DNA of 64,000 nt from Sphingobium sp. CR2-8 (GTDB lineage: Bacteria > Pseudomonadota > Alphaproteobacteria > Sphingomonadales > Sphingomonadaceae): positions 436,501 through 500,500 of the forward strand of contig NZ_JAYKZY010000002.1 in NCBI RefSeq assembly GCF_035818615.1. Reading direction: 5' to 3'. The notes under the pieces were generated by a model, which worked only from the letters and a program-made list of their open reading frames with translations, ran no database searches and had not been told where the DNA came from. Shown piece after piece: positions 51,904 through 59,486 of the stretch. Positions within the stretch are counted from its first letter, which is position 1, and each line of letters starts with the position of its first letter. The position numbers were made by a program, and so were the translations under genes.

Positions 51904-52861
51904 GTTGATCACTCCGAGACCCTCCGACTGACAGCCGGAGGGGAGGGAAACATGGGTCAATTCTCAGTGGAAACTTATAGCGCCCCCGGGTCACATCTCA
52001 GTGGCAATCAACAATCGAGGAAATTCTCGAAAAATCCCCCGCACGTCCAAACCAGCTACCCGACGACTTCGTGGCTTTGCTGCGTGGCATGATGATTAAA
52101 GAGGATGCCGCACAGGGTGATCCCGATCGTGCATTGGCGTTATTGGCCCTGAATGTGCCGTTGAAGCGAGAGGGGTTTGAGGCCTTTTATGGCGATGACG
52201 ACCACCTCTATTTCAAGCATATCGGTTCTCAGACAATCTCGGCTAAGCCCGATCCCCATAAGCCCTTTACTGCCGAAGAGATAACTCGACGTGATCAACT
52301 ATCGTCATACCTAGATACATGCTCTGAGGACCAGCTTATCGAGGAGGTCCTTCTGCCTCTTTATCGGCAACTCGGCTATCATAGGATCACGGCTGCTGGG
52401 CATGAGGACAAGAACCTAGAGCACGGCAAGGACGTGTGGATGAGGTTCATGTTGCCAAGCCAGCACATGCTCTACTTTGGTTTGCAGGTCAAAAAGGGCA
52501 AGCTCGACGCCAGCGCGGACAGCACAAAGCGGGATGGCCCCAACACGAACATCGCCGTCATACACAATCAGGTTTTAATGATGCTCGATAGCCCCGTTTG
52601 GGACCCCGAGTTCAACAGCACTCGGCTTGTCGATCACGCATTCATTGTCGCTGGAGGTAAGATCACCAAGTCGGCGCAAATGTGGCTGGCTCGCAATCTC
52701 GCACCCCAACAGCGCAGTCGCATCATGTTCATGGACCGTGACGATATCCTCAATCTCTTCATTGCATCCAACACCCAATTGCCCGCTGGTGCTCTACCCA
52801 AAGCCCCTACTGGGTTTGGCGGGTTTGGCTTCGCTGACGAGATAGACGACGACGTGCCCTT

Positions 52862-53410
52862 TTAGTCGTTCAATCGCCTGACTAGGCTTCGCAGCTTAGT
52901 TCGCTCCTCGATTGCCACGGCAAGGCGATCCGCCTTAGGTGCTTTGCGAACCACGTTACAATCTGTGCAACTCGTGACGAGATTGTCCGGTGCGTTGTTA
53001 GCCCGGTTCCAATCCAAGTGGTCTATCTCAACCGCTTTCCACTCAAGAGCCGTTTTGCACCAGTGGCATTCCTGTTCACCCGGTCCGTATTTGTCATAGG
53101 CGATTTGCCTGTGTTGCAGGACGTAGCCGCTCGTCATTGCTAGGGGATGATCGGGCGCGTATCCATGAACATAGCCATCGGGTCTAACGATCAGCTTTGC
53201 AGGGACAACGATGGGGATAATAAGGCCCGCTGCTACTCGTTCGCGGCGGCGTTGTCTTTGCCAGACTGCCTGATGAGTGTGGCAATAAGCGGGACCGCCT
53301 TTCCTGAGATTTGTGCATCCCTCTACGCTGCAAATTGGTAAGTCAGTGCGATGCCGCCTTGGGATCGCCTTGATGCCTCGGGGTCGGCCTGTTTTCTTTT
53401 TGTCCGTCAC
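52862..53410 (-). CDS. HNH endonuclease (GTG start)
   Basis: A 182-aa protein: a basic start with CSVEGCTNLRKGGPAYCHTH (a four-ligand zinc site) and a C-terminal HNH domain (CHWCKTALEW, EIDHLDWNRANN, DNLVTSCTDCNVVRKA). It resembles free-standing phage HNH nucleases. GTG 53410 is the only usable start. Its stop overlaps the stop of the split nuclease gene. Confidence 0.82.
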   Translation of the reverse strand: MTDKKKTGRPRGIKAIPRRHRTDLPICSVEGCTNLRKGGPAYCHTHQAVWQRQRRRERVAAGLIIPIVVPAKLIVRPDGYVHGYAPDHPLAMTSGYVLQHRQIAYDKYGPGEQECHWCKTALEWKAVEIDHLDWNRANNAPDNLVTSCTDCNVVRKAPKADRLAVAIEERTKLRSLVRRLND

Positions 53411-53483
53411 CCAGATAGTTATCTGAGTGGTTTACTCGCACGTTCGCGGAGGGCATCTTGGGCAAAACGGGGTGGAGCGATGA

Positions 53484-53933
53484 ATGGACCTGCTGACTAA
53501 TCGGAAAGCGGTCCTCAGCTTTGTTGGCGCGGTCGTCGTCGTAGCCATCCCCGTCATGGCCGATCACAAACCCGGCGAGGTCGCGGACGCATTCAAGCGG
53601 TGGCTTCCTGCGTTCTATGTTCTGGCCGGGTTTCTCGTCCTCTATGCCGTGGCGGCGTTCGCGTTTGCTCAGGGGCGGGCGAGTAAGGAATTGAAGGGCG
53701 AGCTGCCTATCGTGATCGCGCCTGCAAAGGGTCGCTCAATCAAGGACCTCATTTACGCCGCGAACCAAATCGCCTCGATCCTGCTGGAACAGGGCGCGCT
53801 CAGGGTGGGGGAATGGAAGCCCGCTATCCCACGTTGGAGCGTGACCACGACGTCTGGCATGATGACGAGGCGAGGGTTGCACGAAACGATTTTATGGCGA
53901 TCGCCCGCTATTGCCGCGATCTGCGCGTCGTGA
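53484..53933 (+). CDS. Two-span membrane protein
   Basis: A 149-aa protein with two membrane helices (AVLSFVGAVVVVAIPVM and FYVLAGFLVLYAVAAFAFA) and a basic cytoplasmic tail. GGTGGAGCG precedes the ATG. The last 40 codons overlap another reading frame that looks more protein-like. The true C-terminus may lie there after a shift in the GGGGG run near 53806. Confidence 0.55.
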   Translation: MDLLTNRKAVLSFVGAVVVVAIPVMADHKPGEVADAFKRWLPAFYVLAGFLVLYAVAAFAFAQGRASKELKGELPIVIAPAKGRSIKDLIYAANQIASILLEQGALRVGEWKPAIPRWSVTTTSGMMTRRGLHETILWRSPAIAAICAS

Positions 53934-54067
53934 ATGGGCCGGGCTGGATGGCAGGGCCAGGTAATCACGCTGGCGACTTCAAACCGGAGGAGCGCGCCGA
54001 ATACCAGCCGACGATTGAGCAGCGGCGTGACCGGCTCGTCGGGAGGTTGAAGGCATTGGACGCCTAA
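53813..54067 (+). CDS. Hypothetical protein overlapping the membrane protein gene
   Basis: An 84-aa charged protein (DVWHDDEARVARNDFMAIAR and FKPEERAEYQPTIEQRRDRL). GGTGGGGG lies directly before ATG 53813, and the 121-bp overlap with the previous gene is in a different frame. It could be a separate gene or the real C-terminus of that gene. It ends convergently with the next gene (4-bp overlap of stops). Confidence 0.5.
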   Translation: MEARYPTLERDHDVWHDDEARVARNDFMAIARYCRDLRVVNGPGWMAGPGNHAGDFKPEERAEYQPTIEQRRDRLVGRLKALDA

Positions 54068-54342
54068 CTAAGCGCCAGCTTCATCATGAGGGCTGTGTTT
54101 CGGTCGTTCAGGACGACGATAAGCTCGCCATGCCCTGTGTCGTCGTCCGTGTTGTCATAGACGTTGACGTAATGGGTTTTGCGATCCGACTGCTCTAGCC
54201 AGTCATATATCTCTGCTAATTTCTGGAGGGCCGCATCGCTGTTGAGGTAGCGGGCTTGCGACTTCCCAATCTGCTGCGCGAACGCCATGTCGGACCAAGC
54301 CACTGCTGGATATTTCAATCTGACTTTGTGGAGGTCTGTCAT
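54064..54342 (-). CDS. Hypothetical protein, last of the leftward small-gene operon
   Basis: A 92-aa acidic protein (AVAWSDMAFAQQIGKSQARYL, NVYDNTDDDTGHGELIVVLN) of unknown function. It is separated from the coupled genes upstream by only 19 bp. The style resembles early genes of small phages. Confidence 0.6.
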   Translation of the reverse strand: MTDLHKVRLKYPAVAWSDMAFAQQIGKSQARYLNSDAALQKLAEIYDWLEQSDRKTHYVNVYDNTDDDTGHGELIVVLNDRNTALMMKLALS

Positions 54343-54361
54343 TGCAATAGGTGCGCTGTCT

Positions 54362-54589
54362 TCATGGCAGCACGTCTCTTGCGCCCTTCGTCAGAAAGCC
54401 GGCGACGCGATAAGGATCGTCGCACGGACCAAAGACCCGCACGTCTGCATCGTCCTCTTCCTCATGCTCGATCACGATAAAGAGGTTCAGAATGTCCGCG
54501 CCTGTCTCTACGTCGTCAGCAAGCCCACGTAGCATGGCAGCGATATCGTCAGCGGGACGAATAGACGTAGGTGGTGGAAGAACGATCAT
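54362..54589 (-). CDS. Hypothetical acidic protein
   Basis: A 75-aa protein with a helical start (PADDIAAMLRGLADDVETGA) and acidic centre (EHEEEDDADVRVFGPCD). ATG 54589 overlaps the stop of the gene before it as ATGA. The function is unknown. Confidence 0.62.
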   Translation of the reverse strand: MIVLPPPTSIRPADDIAAMLRGLADDVETGADILNLFIVIEHEEEDDADVRVFGPCDDPYRVAGFLTKGARDVLP

Positions 54590-54840
54590 GCACCACCCCA
54601 CGTCAGCTTGAACAGCATGAGGTCTGAGGCTTCGCGGAAGACGAAATAGTGGGCGTAAGTGGTATCCTGATCGGACCCGTCATCGAGCACCTCGTCAAAC
54701 TGAAACTCGTGGTCGCCGCCCATAGGCTCATACCAGCGGCCCTTGGCATTAGCCTCACACCACGACACCATATCGGAGGCATGGTCATTGTAGGCGGTGA
54801 ACACGACTGCGATATGCGGGAACGAGACGAGCCGCTTCAT
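54586..54840 (-). CDS. Hypothetical protein
   Basis: An 84-aa protein (FPHIAVVFTAYNDHASDMV and YAHYFVFREASDLMLFKLTW). The last residues resemble the ending of the upstream 80-aa protein (AVLFKLQHGG against LMLFKLTWGG), which hints at a duplicated gene. Both ends overlap neighbours by 4 bp. Confidence 0.65.
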   Translation of the reverse strand: MKRLVSFPHIAVVFTAYNDHASDMVSWCEANAKGRWYEPMGGDHEFQFDEVLDDGSDQDTTYAHYFVFREASDLMLFKLTWGGA

Positions 54841-55079
54841 AGGGCACCACCATGCTGTAGCTTAAACAGCACTGCACCCTTTGGGTCGCCCGCCGCGAAT
54901 AGCTCATAGACCTTGGCCGCGTTCCAAGCGGAGTTGCCCTCAGGCAGATAGAGCAGCGCCATCGCGGGTGTGAGTTGCAGGATTGCGGCTCTCGTGGCGG
55001 GCTGGTCTTGCAACTGGCACAGCCTATCAATCTCACCGTAGAAGCGGTCGAGTAGCATTTCGAGTGTGACGGCGCTCAT
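54837..55079 (-). CDS. Hypothetical protein
   Basis: An 80-aa helical protein (LEMLLDRFYGEIDRLCQLQD and LPEGNSAWNAAKVYELFAAG). The C-terminus AVLFKLQHGG is similar to the next gene's. ATGA overlaps at both ends show it belongs to a coupled set. Confidence 0.65.
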   Translation of the reverse strand: MSAVTLEMLLDRFYGEIDRLCQLQDQPATRAAILQLTPAMALLYLPEGNSAWNAAKVYELFAAGDPKGAVLFKLQHGGAL

Positions 55080-55432
55080 GCAGCCACCTCAGCAAGCCAA
55101 GCCTGCGCCGCTTCGGCCTTCTCCTGCTTCCAATCCTGCCCGTCCCATGCCTCCCAGCGGGTCTCGTGGTCGCGGTCTGCTGGATCGAGTTTAGCATCTG
55201 GTCTGTAGGCGATGATGTCATTGTAGGCGCGATCGAAGCGGGCAAGGCGCGATCGTTCCCGCCAGACGATTGAGTGTTCGGCAAGGAGAGCTTCGCGCTC
55301 CTCGATGGTCACGCTCGTGCGGTAATTGCCGTTGCTGTAAAGAATGTGCGTGATCGCCTCGTCGCGTTTCCTGACTGCGTTCAGTTCGACACGCAGGAGG
55401 TCGCGGGCTTTTCGTGCTTCGTCGCGGGTCAT
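55076..55432 (-). CDS. Hypothetical coiled-coil protein
   Basis: A 118-aa charged, helical protein (DEARKARDLLRVELNAVRKR, ERSRLARFDRAYNDIIAYRP). ATG 55432 is used because it overlaps the upstream stop as ATGA; ATG 55441 is possible. The function is unknown. Confidence 0.65.
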   Translation of the reverse strand: MTRDEARKARDLLRVELNAVRKRDEAITHILYSNGNYRTSVTIEEREALLAEHSIVWRERSRLARFDRAYNDIIAYRPDAKLDPADRDHETRWEAWDGQDWKQEKAEAAQAWLAEVAA

Positions 55433-55566
55433 CGCAGGCACCTAAGCGCGCCATACTGACGTCCCATATTCTGACGCCATCTGTAGTCATCAATCCAATC
55501 TCGGAGCATGGTGAGACCAAGGGTGGCTAGGACAAGGGTGGTGATAATAACGATGTGGTGGATCAT
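55429..55566 (-). CDS. 45-aa single-span membrane protein, first of the operon
   Basis: ATG 55566 opens 45 codons with a membrane helix (HIVIITTLVLATLGLTML) and a charged tail ending RCLR. The stop overlaps the next start as ATGA. Ribosome binding sequence GGGAGGCGCAATTCT lies upstream. It is likely the first gene of the leftward set. Confidence 0.6.
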   Translation of the reverse strand: MIHHIVIITTLVLATLGLTMLRDWIDDYRWRQNMGRQYGALRCLR

Positions 55567-55599
55567 AGAATTGCGCCTCCCAACGCGAGTTTCTGTGCT

Positions 55600-55721
55600 C
55601 CTATTTATTCTGGTGCAGAAATCTCACCTGAGTGGCTTTTCTGGTGTTGCTCTGTGGTTCTAGCGACAACATACGATTGGAGCAGGGCAACTAGGGCGCT
55701 GCTGTAGATCGGAGACACACA
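55600..55721. promoter_or_regulatory. Divergent control region, copy 1
   Basis: The region between leftward (55566) and rightward (55722) genes holds repeated words TTATTCTGG, CAGAAATCT, TTTTCTGGTG and CTGTGGT. The same words and the same GGAGACACACA leader before ATG recur at 59040-59215. This suggests shared binding sites for one regulator. Confidence 0.5.
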
Positions 55722-56138
55722 ATGGCTAACTTCAACCCCACCTCGCTCAAGCCGGCTTCCCAGATCGCGGAATTCGCCGACAAGGCCGCTGGCGCACGGA
55801 CGGCAAAGGCCGTGGTTCTCGACGGGATCAAGCGTCAGGTTGCGCTGTTTAAGGACCCTAAGGTCGAAGGTCGGCGCTGGTTCACGTCGGGCGCTACCCA
55901 CACGGCGTTCACGATCCGCGTAGCTAACAAGCCGCTCAAGCTGTCGGGCGCGGAGACCAAGCTGGCCGTGGAGACTAAGGACTTCGAGGCCGCGATGGAC
56001 TACTTCGCCAAGGAAATCAGCACCGGCAAGCTGGACGCGCAGTTGGACGAGGCGACCGCCGCGATGGATGCGCGCAAGGCCAAGATGAAGACCACGCGCG
56101 CTGCGAAGAAGGACGCAAAGCCGGAAGCGGGCAAGTAA
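55722..56138 (+). CDS. Basic Lys/Ala-rich protein, paralogue 1
   Basis: A 138-aa protein with a mixed centre (GRRWFTSGATHTAFTIRVAN) and a basic histone-like tail (RKAKMKTTRAAKKDAKPEAG). It shares its layout with the protein at 56255-56719 (an R-W-W/F-T/K pattern before a beta stretch, then helices and a basic end). It is preceded by GGAGACACACA. A DNA-binding role is possible from the tail. Confidence 0.65.
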   Translation: MANFNPTSLKPASQIAEFADKAAGARTAKAVVLDGIKRQVALFKDPKVEGRRWFTSGATHTAFTIRVANKPLKLSGAETKLAVETKDFEAAMDYFAKEISTGKLDAQLDEATAAMDARKAKMKTTRAAKKDAKPEAGK

Positions 56139-56162
56139 CAGCACGTTCCCTACTACCTACCG

Positions 56163-56187
56163 GGGCGCCTTTCGGGGCGCCCTTTTT
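56163..56187 (+). terminator. Rho-independent terminator
   Basis: GGGCGCC (56163-56169) pairs with GGCGCCC (56176-56182), followed by TTTTT. It separates the two paralogous genes. Confidence 0.8.
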
Positions 56188-56254
56188 GCGTCTGCGCTTG
56201 ACACTCTGGTAAGCCTGTGTGCCTAAAGTCGCCCCACAAACTGTGGAGGACGCA

Positions 56255-56719
56255 ATGGCTATCAAAGACCTGTTCGGCTTTATCGACAATAAGCTGGAGG
56301 AGGTGTTCCACCGCCCCGCATGGAACGCCGAAGCTGCGCGGAAGCCGCTGCTCAAGGGCATAGACAACGCCAAGCGGCAGTTCGAGACAGGCCAGACTAA
56401 AGCCCCGAACCGTTGGTGGAAAGTCAGCAACGGTGTGGTTGCTCTGACGGTCAAGGTAGCCGGTGACACCTTCGACATAAACGGCGTGGCGACCAACCAC
56501 ATGCCTGAGGATCGTTTTGTCGAGTTCCTTGACAAGTTCAAGGCCGCTGTCGAGGCAGGTGACTTCGATGACGAGTTGAAGAACAAGGGCAACGGCGATG
56601 CCAGCGTCATCATCAAGCCTGCGCGCAAGAGAGCGCCCATGAGCGATGCTGCTAAGGAGAACATGCGCCAAGCTGCGCTGCGCCGTGAGGCGGCTAAGAA
56701 GGGCTCTGCGGAAGCCTGA
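56255..56719 (+). CDS. Basic protein, paralogue 2
   Basis: A 154-aa protein (FGFIDNKLEEVFHRPAWNAE, NRWWKVSNGVVALTVKVAG, basic tail KPARKRAPMSDAAKENMRQA). GGAGGACGCA lies before ATG 56255; a GTG at 56219 is also in frame. It is similar in layout to the protein at 55722. The tail suggests nucleic-acid contact. Confidence 0.65.
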   Translation: MAIKDLFGFIDNKLEEVFHRPAWNAEAARKPLLKGIDNAKRQFETGQTKAPNRWWKVSNGVVALTVKVAGDTFDINGVATNHMPEDRFVEFLDKFKAAVEAGDFDDELKNKGNGDASVIIKPARKRAPMSDAAKENMRQAALRREAAKKGSAEA

Positions 56720-56814
56720 CGTGGAAAGTGCCGGTGGTGTTGATCGACCACCGGCACCCAAAAGAAACCCAGACGGGCGATAAGGAGATAACCTCCCGTC
56801 CGCTCCTATTTAGC

Positions 56815-57168
56815 TCAAACGATCAATAGCCCGCCGTTAGCGCGAGCCTGCTGCGCGTAACCACGCAACGTGGTTGTCGGCTTGAACGCCAAGTCCTGAA
56901 CCACCCTCAATCCCTGAACGTCCATGTCGGCTAACTCGGGTAGCCATACGCTGCCGAGTTCAGCGACAAAAATCTGGCACAGGCCAAAGGCGATCTCCGT
57001 GTCCTCCAACTCGGTGAGCAGCCATTGCATATCCGTGCCCTCAATATGTAATCGGACAGCGGGTTCAAAATCGCGTTCCGAGCGCGTCCCTTTGACCTTC
57101 GCTTGTTCTTGCCCGTTGATAACGAGGCGCTGAACGTCCTCAGGGCGGATCATCCGTAACCAATCCAT
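56815..57168 (-). CDS. DUF2958 domain protein
   Basis: A 117-aa protein matching DUF2958: DVQRLVINGQEQ, AVRLHIEGTDMQWLLTELED, AFGLCQIFVAELGSVWLPEL and VQDLAFKPTTTLRGYAQQA. The family is found on plasmids and phages of proteobacteria and has no fixed function. ATG 57168 follows GGAGGAC. Confidence 0.82.
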   Translation of the reverse strand: MDWLRMIRPEDVQRLVINGQEQAKVKGTRSERDFEPAVRLHIEGTDMQWLLTELEDTEIAFGLCQIFVAELGSVWLPELADMDVQGLRVVQDLAFKPTTTLRGYAQQARANGGLLIV

Positions 57169-57370
57169 GCTTGTCCTCCGTGCGTGTGTTGCACGCGCAC
57201 GAATGCGCCTGCGAGCACAAAGGGCAACCGAAAAGAGGCACAGTGCAGGCACAAAAACATGCACAGTGGGTAAGGTCCCTTTAACACCCTGAACGCAGAT
57301 AGAGGAGGCCAAGCGCAGACACGCAACAGCGAGGAAGCGCAAAGCAAATGCAACACACTGGAGATCGACT

Positions 57371-57544
57371 ATGAAGAAGTTCAAGACGCTGCTGCGCGAC
57401 AGCAAGGGCGCAACGGCAATCGAATACGGCCTGATCGCGGCCCTGATTTCGGTGGCCGCAATCGGCGCGCTGACCGCAGTCGGTGGCAACGTCAACAAGA
57501 CGTTCCAGAACGCAAGCGACACGCTCGCGGCGCACGTTTCGTAA
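57371..57544 (+). CDS. Flp-type IVb pilin
   Basis: A 57-aa pilin precursor: a basic leader (MKKFKTLLRDSKG), then the cleavage-type motif G-ATAIEYGLIAALISVAA with Glu+5, and a short hydrophobic tail. It matches chromosomal Flp/Fap pilins of the Tad system, but no tad assembly or prepilin peptidase gene is nearby. It is followed by a terminator and a second pilin-like gene. Confidence 0.85.
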   Translation: MKKFKTLLRDSKGATAIEYGLIAALISVAAIGALTAVGGNVNKTFQNASDTLAAHVS

Positions 57545-57577
57545 GCTGTAACGGTCTCCTACAGCTTCACGCCCGGG

Positions 57578-57606
57578 GGTCGTCAGCGAAAGCTGGCGGC
57601 CCTTTT
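57578..57606 (+). terminator. Rho-independent terminator
   Basis: GGTCGTCAGC (57578-57587) pairs, with two G-U pairs, with GCTGGCGGCC (57592-57601) around a GAAA loop, followed by CTTTTC. It ends the pilin transcript. Confidence 0.75.
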
Positions 57607-57625
57607 CGTATTTGGAGGGAATGAC

Positions 57626-57928
57626 ATGCGCTTATTGAAGGATCGGAAGGGCGCGACCGCGATCGAATACAGCCTGTGCGCTGCGCTGATCGGCGTTACG
57701 CTCGCCGTGGGGCTGACCACGCCTGTAGCGCGCTATCAGGGCTTCACGACCGCCGACGTATTGCGAAGCCCCTATGCCGTAGCAGCAATCATGTCGGACA
57801 CAAACGAGGTCAACGCCCAATTCAGGGCCTACATCGTCCTGTGTAGGTCGAATGGCGGCAGTCCGTTTGCCAAGGTCAATACGGACCCCGACAACCTCGT
57901 CGCGGCGATGGCCTGCTTCGAGAACTAA
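57626..57928 (+). CDS. Long Flp/TadE-like pilin variant
   Basis: A 100-aa protein with the same pilin start (RKGATAIEYSLCAALIGVTL) but a longer C-terminal domain with two Cys (VLCRSNGG and AAMACFEN), which may be a disulfide-linked head. GGAGGGA precedes the ATG. It probably arose from a Flp pilin by extension. A role in pilus mimicry or minor pilin function is inferred. Confidence 0.75.
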   Translation: MRLLKDRKGATAIEYSLCAALIGVTLAVGLTTPVARYQGFTTADVLRSPYAVAAIMSDTNEVNAQFRAYIVLCRSNGGSPFAKVNTDPDNLVAAMACFEN

Positions 57929-57954
57929 AAGGGGAGGGCGCCTTGCCCTCCCCG

Positions 57955-58365
57955 TTACTCGACTGCCTTGGGGCGTCCAAAGTGAGCAACCGCATACTTG
58001 GCAAGCTGTTCGTCAGCATCATGCCACGCGATCACATCGCCAGCCGGTTCCTCCGTCTCCGTGAACTCCCGAAAGAAGCCGACCTCACCACTTGTGGGAT
58101 CGGTGTGGTGCCGTGGGTTCATGGCGAAGATCATGCCGCGCACCGGCGGTCCCTCCTCGGGCCACGAAATAGCGCAGTAGGGCACGGCATCGCCGTCCAT
58201 GAGGTTCACCGCACGTTCCATATACGCGATGCCAGCGGCCTTGATGCGCGCCAGCGTGCCTGCGTCGGGGACCACGTTCCTGCTGTCCTTGGTGTCCAGA
58301 ACAGTGCTGTAAAGCAACTCCCTGAAACCTCCGACGTGCGTTACCTCAATCGACCTATTGCCCAT
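57955..58365 (-). CDS. Hypothetical protein
   Basis: A 136-aa soluble protein (VGGFRELLYSTVLDTKDSRN, AVPYCAISWPEEGPPVRG and EVGFFREFTETEEPAGDV), of unknown function. It is convergent with the pilin-like gene, 26 bp apart. The upstream 111 bases hold only the next gene's end. Confidence 0.6.
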   Translation of the reverse strand: MGNRSIEVTHVGGFRELLYSTVLDTKDSRNVVPDAGTLARIKAAGIAYMERAVNLMDGDAVPYCAISWPEEGPPVRGMIFAMNPRHHTDPTSGEVGFFREFTETEEPAGDVIAWHDADEQLAKYAVAHFGRPKAVE

Positions 58366-58476
58366 TTGTGCCCCTTTCGTGTCGAGGCTCTACCAACAGC
58401 CAGTTGGGCAGTTAGTCAACCGAATAGACAGGTGGACCACAGATGGTTGAAGCGGGAGTTGCCTCCCGCTTCCTTG

Positions 58477-58677
58477 TTAAGCGCTCTTCTCGCCCGGATT
58501 GGGATAAGTCAACTGGATGGGAAGGCCGCGATCGTCTGGGTTGTCGGGCTGCACGAGGTTCATCCTCCCCCGTGCGTTGCGCCAGCCCTGACCGCTTGCG
58601 TCTACGAACCAGCAGCGCGGGTCCGTGGGTTCGCACTCCATCAAGTAGAAGCCGATAAAAGCGAGGTTCCACGGCAT
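58477..58677 (-). CDS. Small ECxxxDP-motif protein
   Basis: A 66-aa protein with one copy of a motif (YLMECEPTDPRCWFVDASGQGW) also found twice in the protein just upstream. The rest is short and polar. A 3-bp gap separates the two genes. The function is unknown. Confidence 0.6.
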   Translation of the reverse strand: MPWNLAFIGFYLMECEPTDPRCWFVDASGQGWRNARGRMNLVQPDNPDDRGLPIQLTYPNPGEKSA

Positions 58678-58680
58678 CGG

Positions 58681-59010
58681 TCAGCCCTCCCTCTTCCAGT
58701 TAGTGCCGTGCATGTAGAACACCTTGTCGGGGTCCTGCGCGTCGCACTCGGTCAGCGTGTAGCCGCCCATTGCGTCGTGGAACGTGCGCTTTGCCGTTGC
58801 GGGCTGCTCGAAGTTCGCGCCTTCCAGCTTCCACCACGTCCCGTTCAGGAACCCGAACCGATTGGGGTCATCGACCTCGCACTCGATCAAAAACACTGCG
58901 CGGACTGGCTTCTCGCCGTGCTCTACAATGCGGGTCTTAATCCAACCCTGCTCAACGGGGCGCTTGTTGAGCAGCATGTCGTTGCGATCGATCTGTTTGC
59001 GAGCCTGCAT
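58681..59010 (-). CDS. Protein with two ECxxxDP repeats
   Basis: A 109-aa protein with two tandem copies of a pattern: FLIECEVDDPNRFGFLNGTWWK and YTLTECDAQDPDKVFYMHGT, then NWKREG. AAAGGAGACGACAC precedes its ATG, close to the leader type of this region. Repeated, acidic and aromatic, it could bind a small ligand or a protein partner. No family is recognised. Confidence 0.65.
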   Translation of the reverse strand: MQARKQIDRNDMLLNKRPVEQGWIKTRIVEHGEKPVRAVFLIECEVDDPNRFGFLNGTWWKLEGANFEQPATAKRTFHDAMGGYTLTECDAQDPDKVFYMHGTNWKREG

Positions 59011-59039
59011 GTGTCGTCTCCTTTGTGTGTTGCCTGCTC

Positions 59040-59215
59040 GTTCTGTGTTCAGGTGAATGGGAGAGCAACACCTGATTAACTGTGTTTGTGGTTTTTCTGG
59101 TGATTATCTCGGTGGTTAAATCTGTGGTCCAGAAATCTGATTATTCTGGAAATCTGGACTAGGAATGTGGTTCAGGCGATGTCGTTAGTGTGGTCATCGG
59201 AAACGGAGACACACA
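59040..59215. promoter_or_regulatory. Divergent control region, copy 2
   Basis: The region carries the inverted pair TCCAGAA/TTCTGGA around 59130-59155, repeats of GAAATCTGG, the pair CAGGTG/CACCTG near 59050-59072, and TTTTCTGGTG. Several of the same words are in 55600-55721. The GGAGACACACA leader precedes the rightward gene here as well. It looks like a set of operators for one regulator. Confidence 0.5.
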
Positions 59216-59401
59216 ATGCACGCACAGATCGACACGCAGGCGCTGGCAGTTTTTGCACTCGACACGTTCGACTTCAACGAAGCCTACGAGGACGACGCCT
59301 TTGGTTTCGAGTTTGCAGGTCAGCGCCTCTACTGCGAGCGCAAGCGCAGCATGTTCGTAATCCATGTCGGTTCGGAGAAGATCAAGCTGCCGCGCTGCTG
59401 A
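59216..59401 (+). CDS. Small hypothetical protein
   Basis: A 61-aa protein (DTFDFNEAYEDDAFGFEFAG then CERKRSMFVIHVGSEK), of unknown function. It has a strong leader, GGAGACACACA before ATG, identical to that of the gene at 55722. Confidence 0.6.
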   Translation: MHAQIDTQALAVFALDTFDFNEAYEDDAFGFEFAGQRLYCERKRSMFVIHVGSEKIKLPRC

Positions 59402-59486
59402 GTGTTCAGCAAGGGGCCACAGGGGGCCAAATTGGTAAGCTGCGCTGCATGGCGCAGCTTTCCTGTCTAACCCCTAGCAGGGCGTC

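Larger units (their letters stand above)
49525..52013. mobile_element. IS21-like insertion sequence 2
   Basis: About 2,489 bp with inverted ends beginning TGTTGATTGCCACTGAGATG at both sides. The 7-bp flanks, ATTAAGG and ATCGAGG, agree at only five positions, so an old or altered target duplication is possible but not certain. It carries istB and a broken istA on the minus strand. Extra copies of the GAGAAGTGACCCGGG-type end motif lie inside the left end. With istA broken it is probably not self-mobile. Confidence 0.8.
49020..52865 (+). pseudogene. Two-domain nuclease gene split by IS21-like element
   Basis: Fragments 49020-49524 and 52014-52865 form one 449-aa protein once the insertion is removed. 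The N-terminal part is a type I restriction HsdR_N-like nuclease domain (RPGFADYVLKKSNGDDLLFVEAKRSG in pieces GFADYVL and LFVEAKRSG). The C-terminal part shows a second PD-(D/E)xK-like pattern (HGKDVWMRF and FGLQVKKGKL). TTG 49020 is used because GGGGGAAAT lies just before it. Removing the insertion plus a 7-bp flank keeps the frame. Both domains would act on DNA; the role as a restriction or defence nuclease is inferred. Confidence 0.7.
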
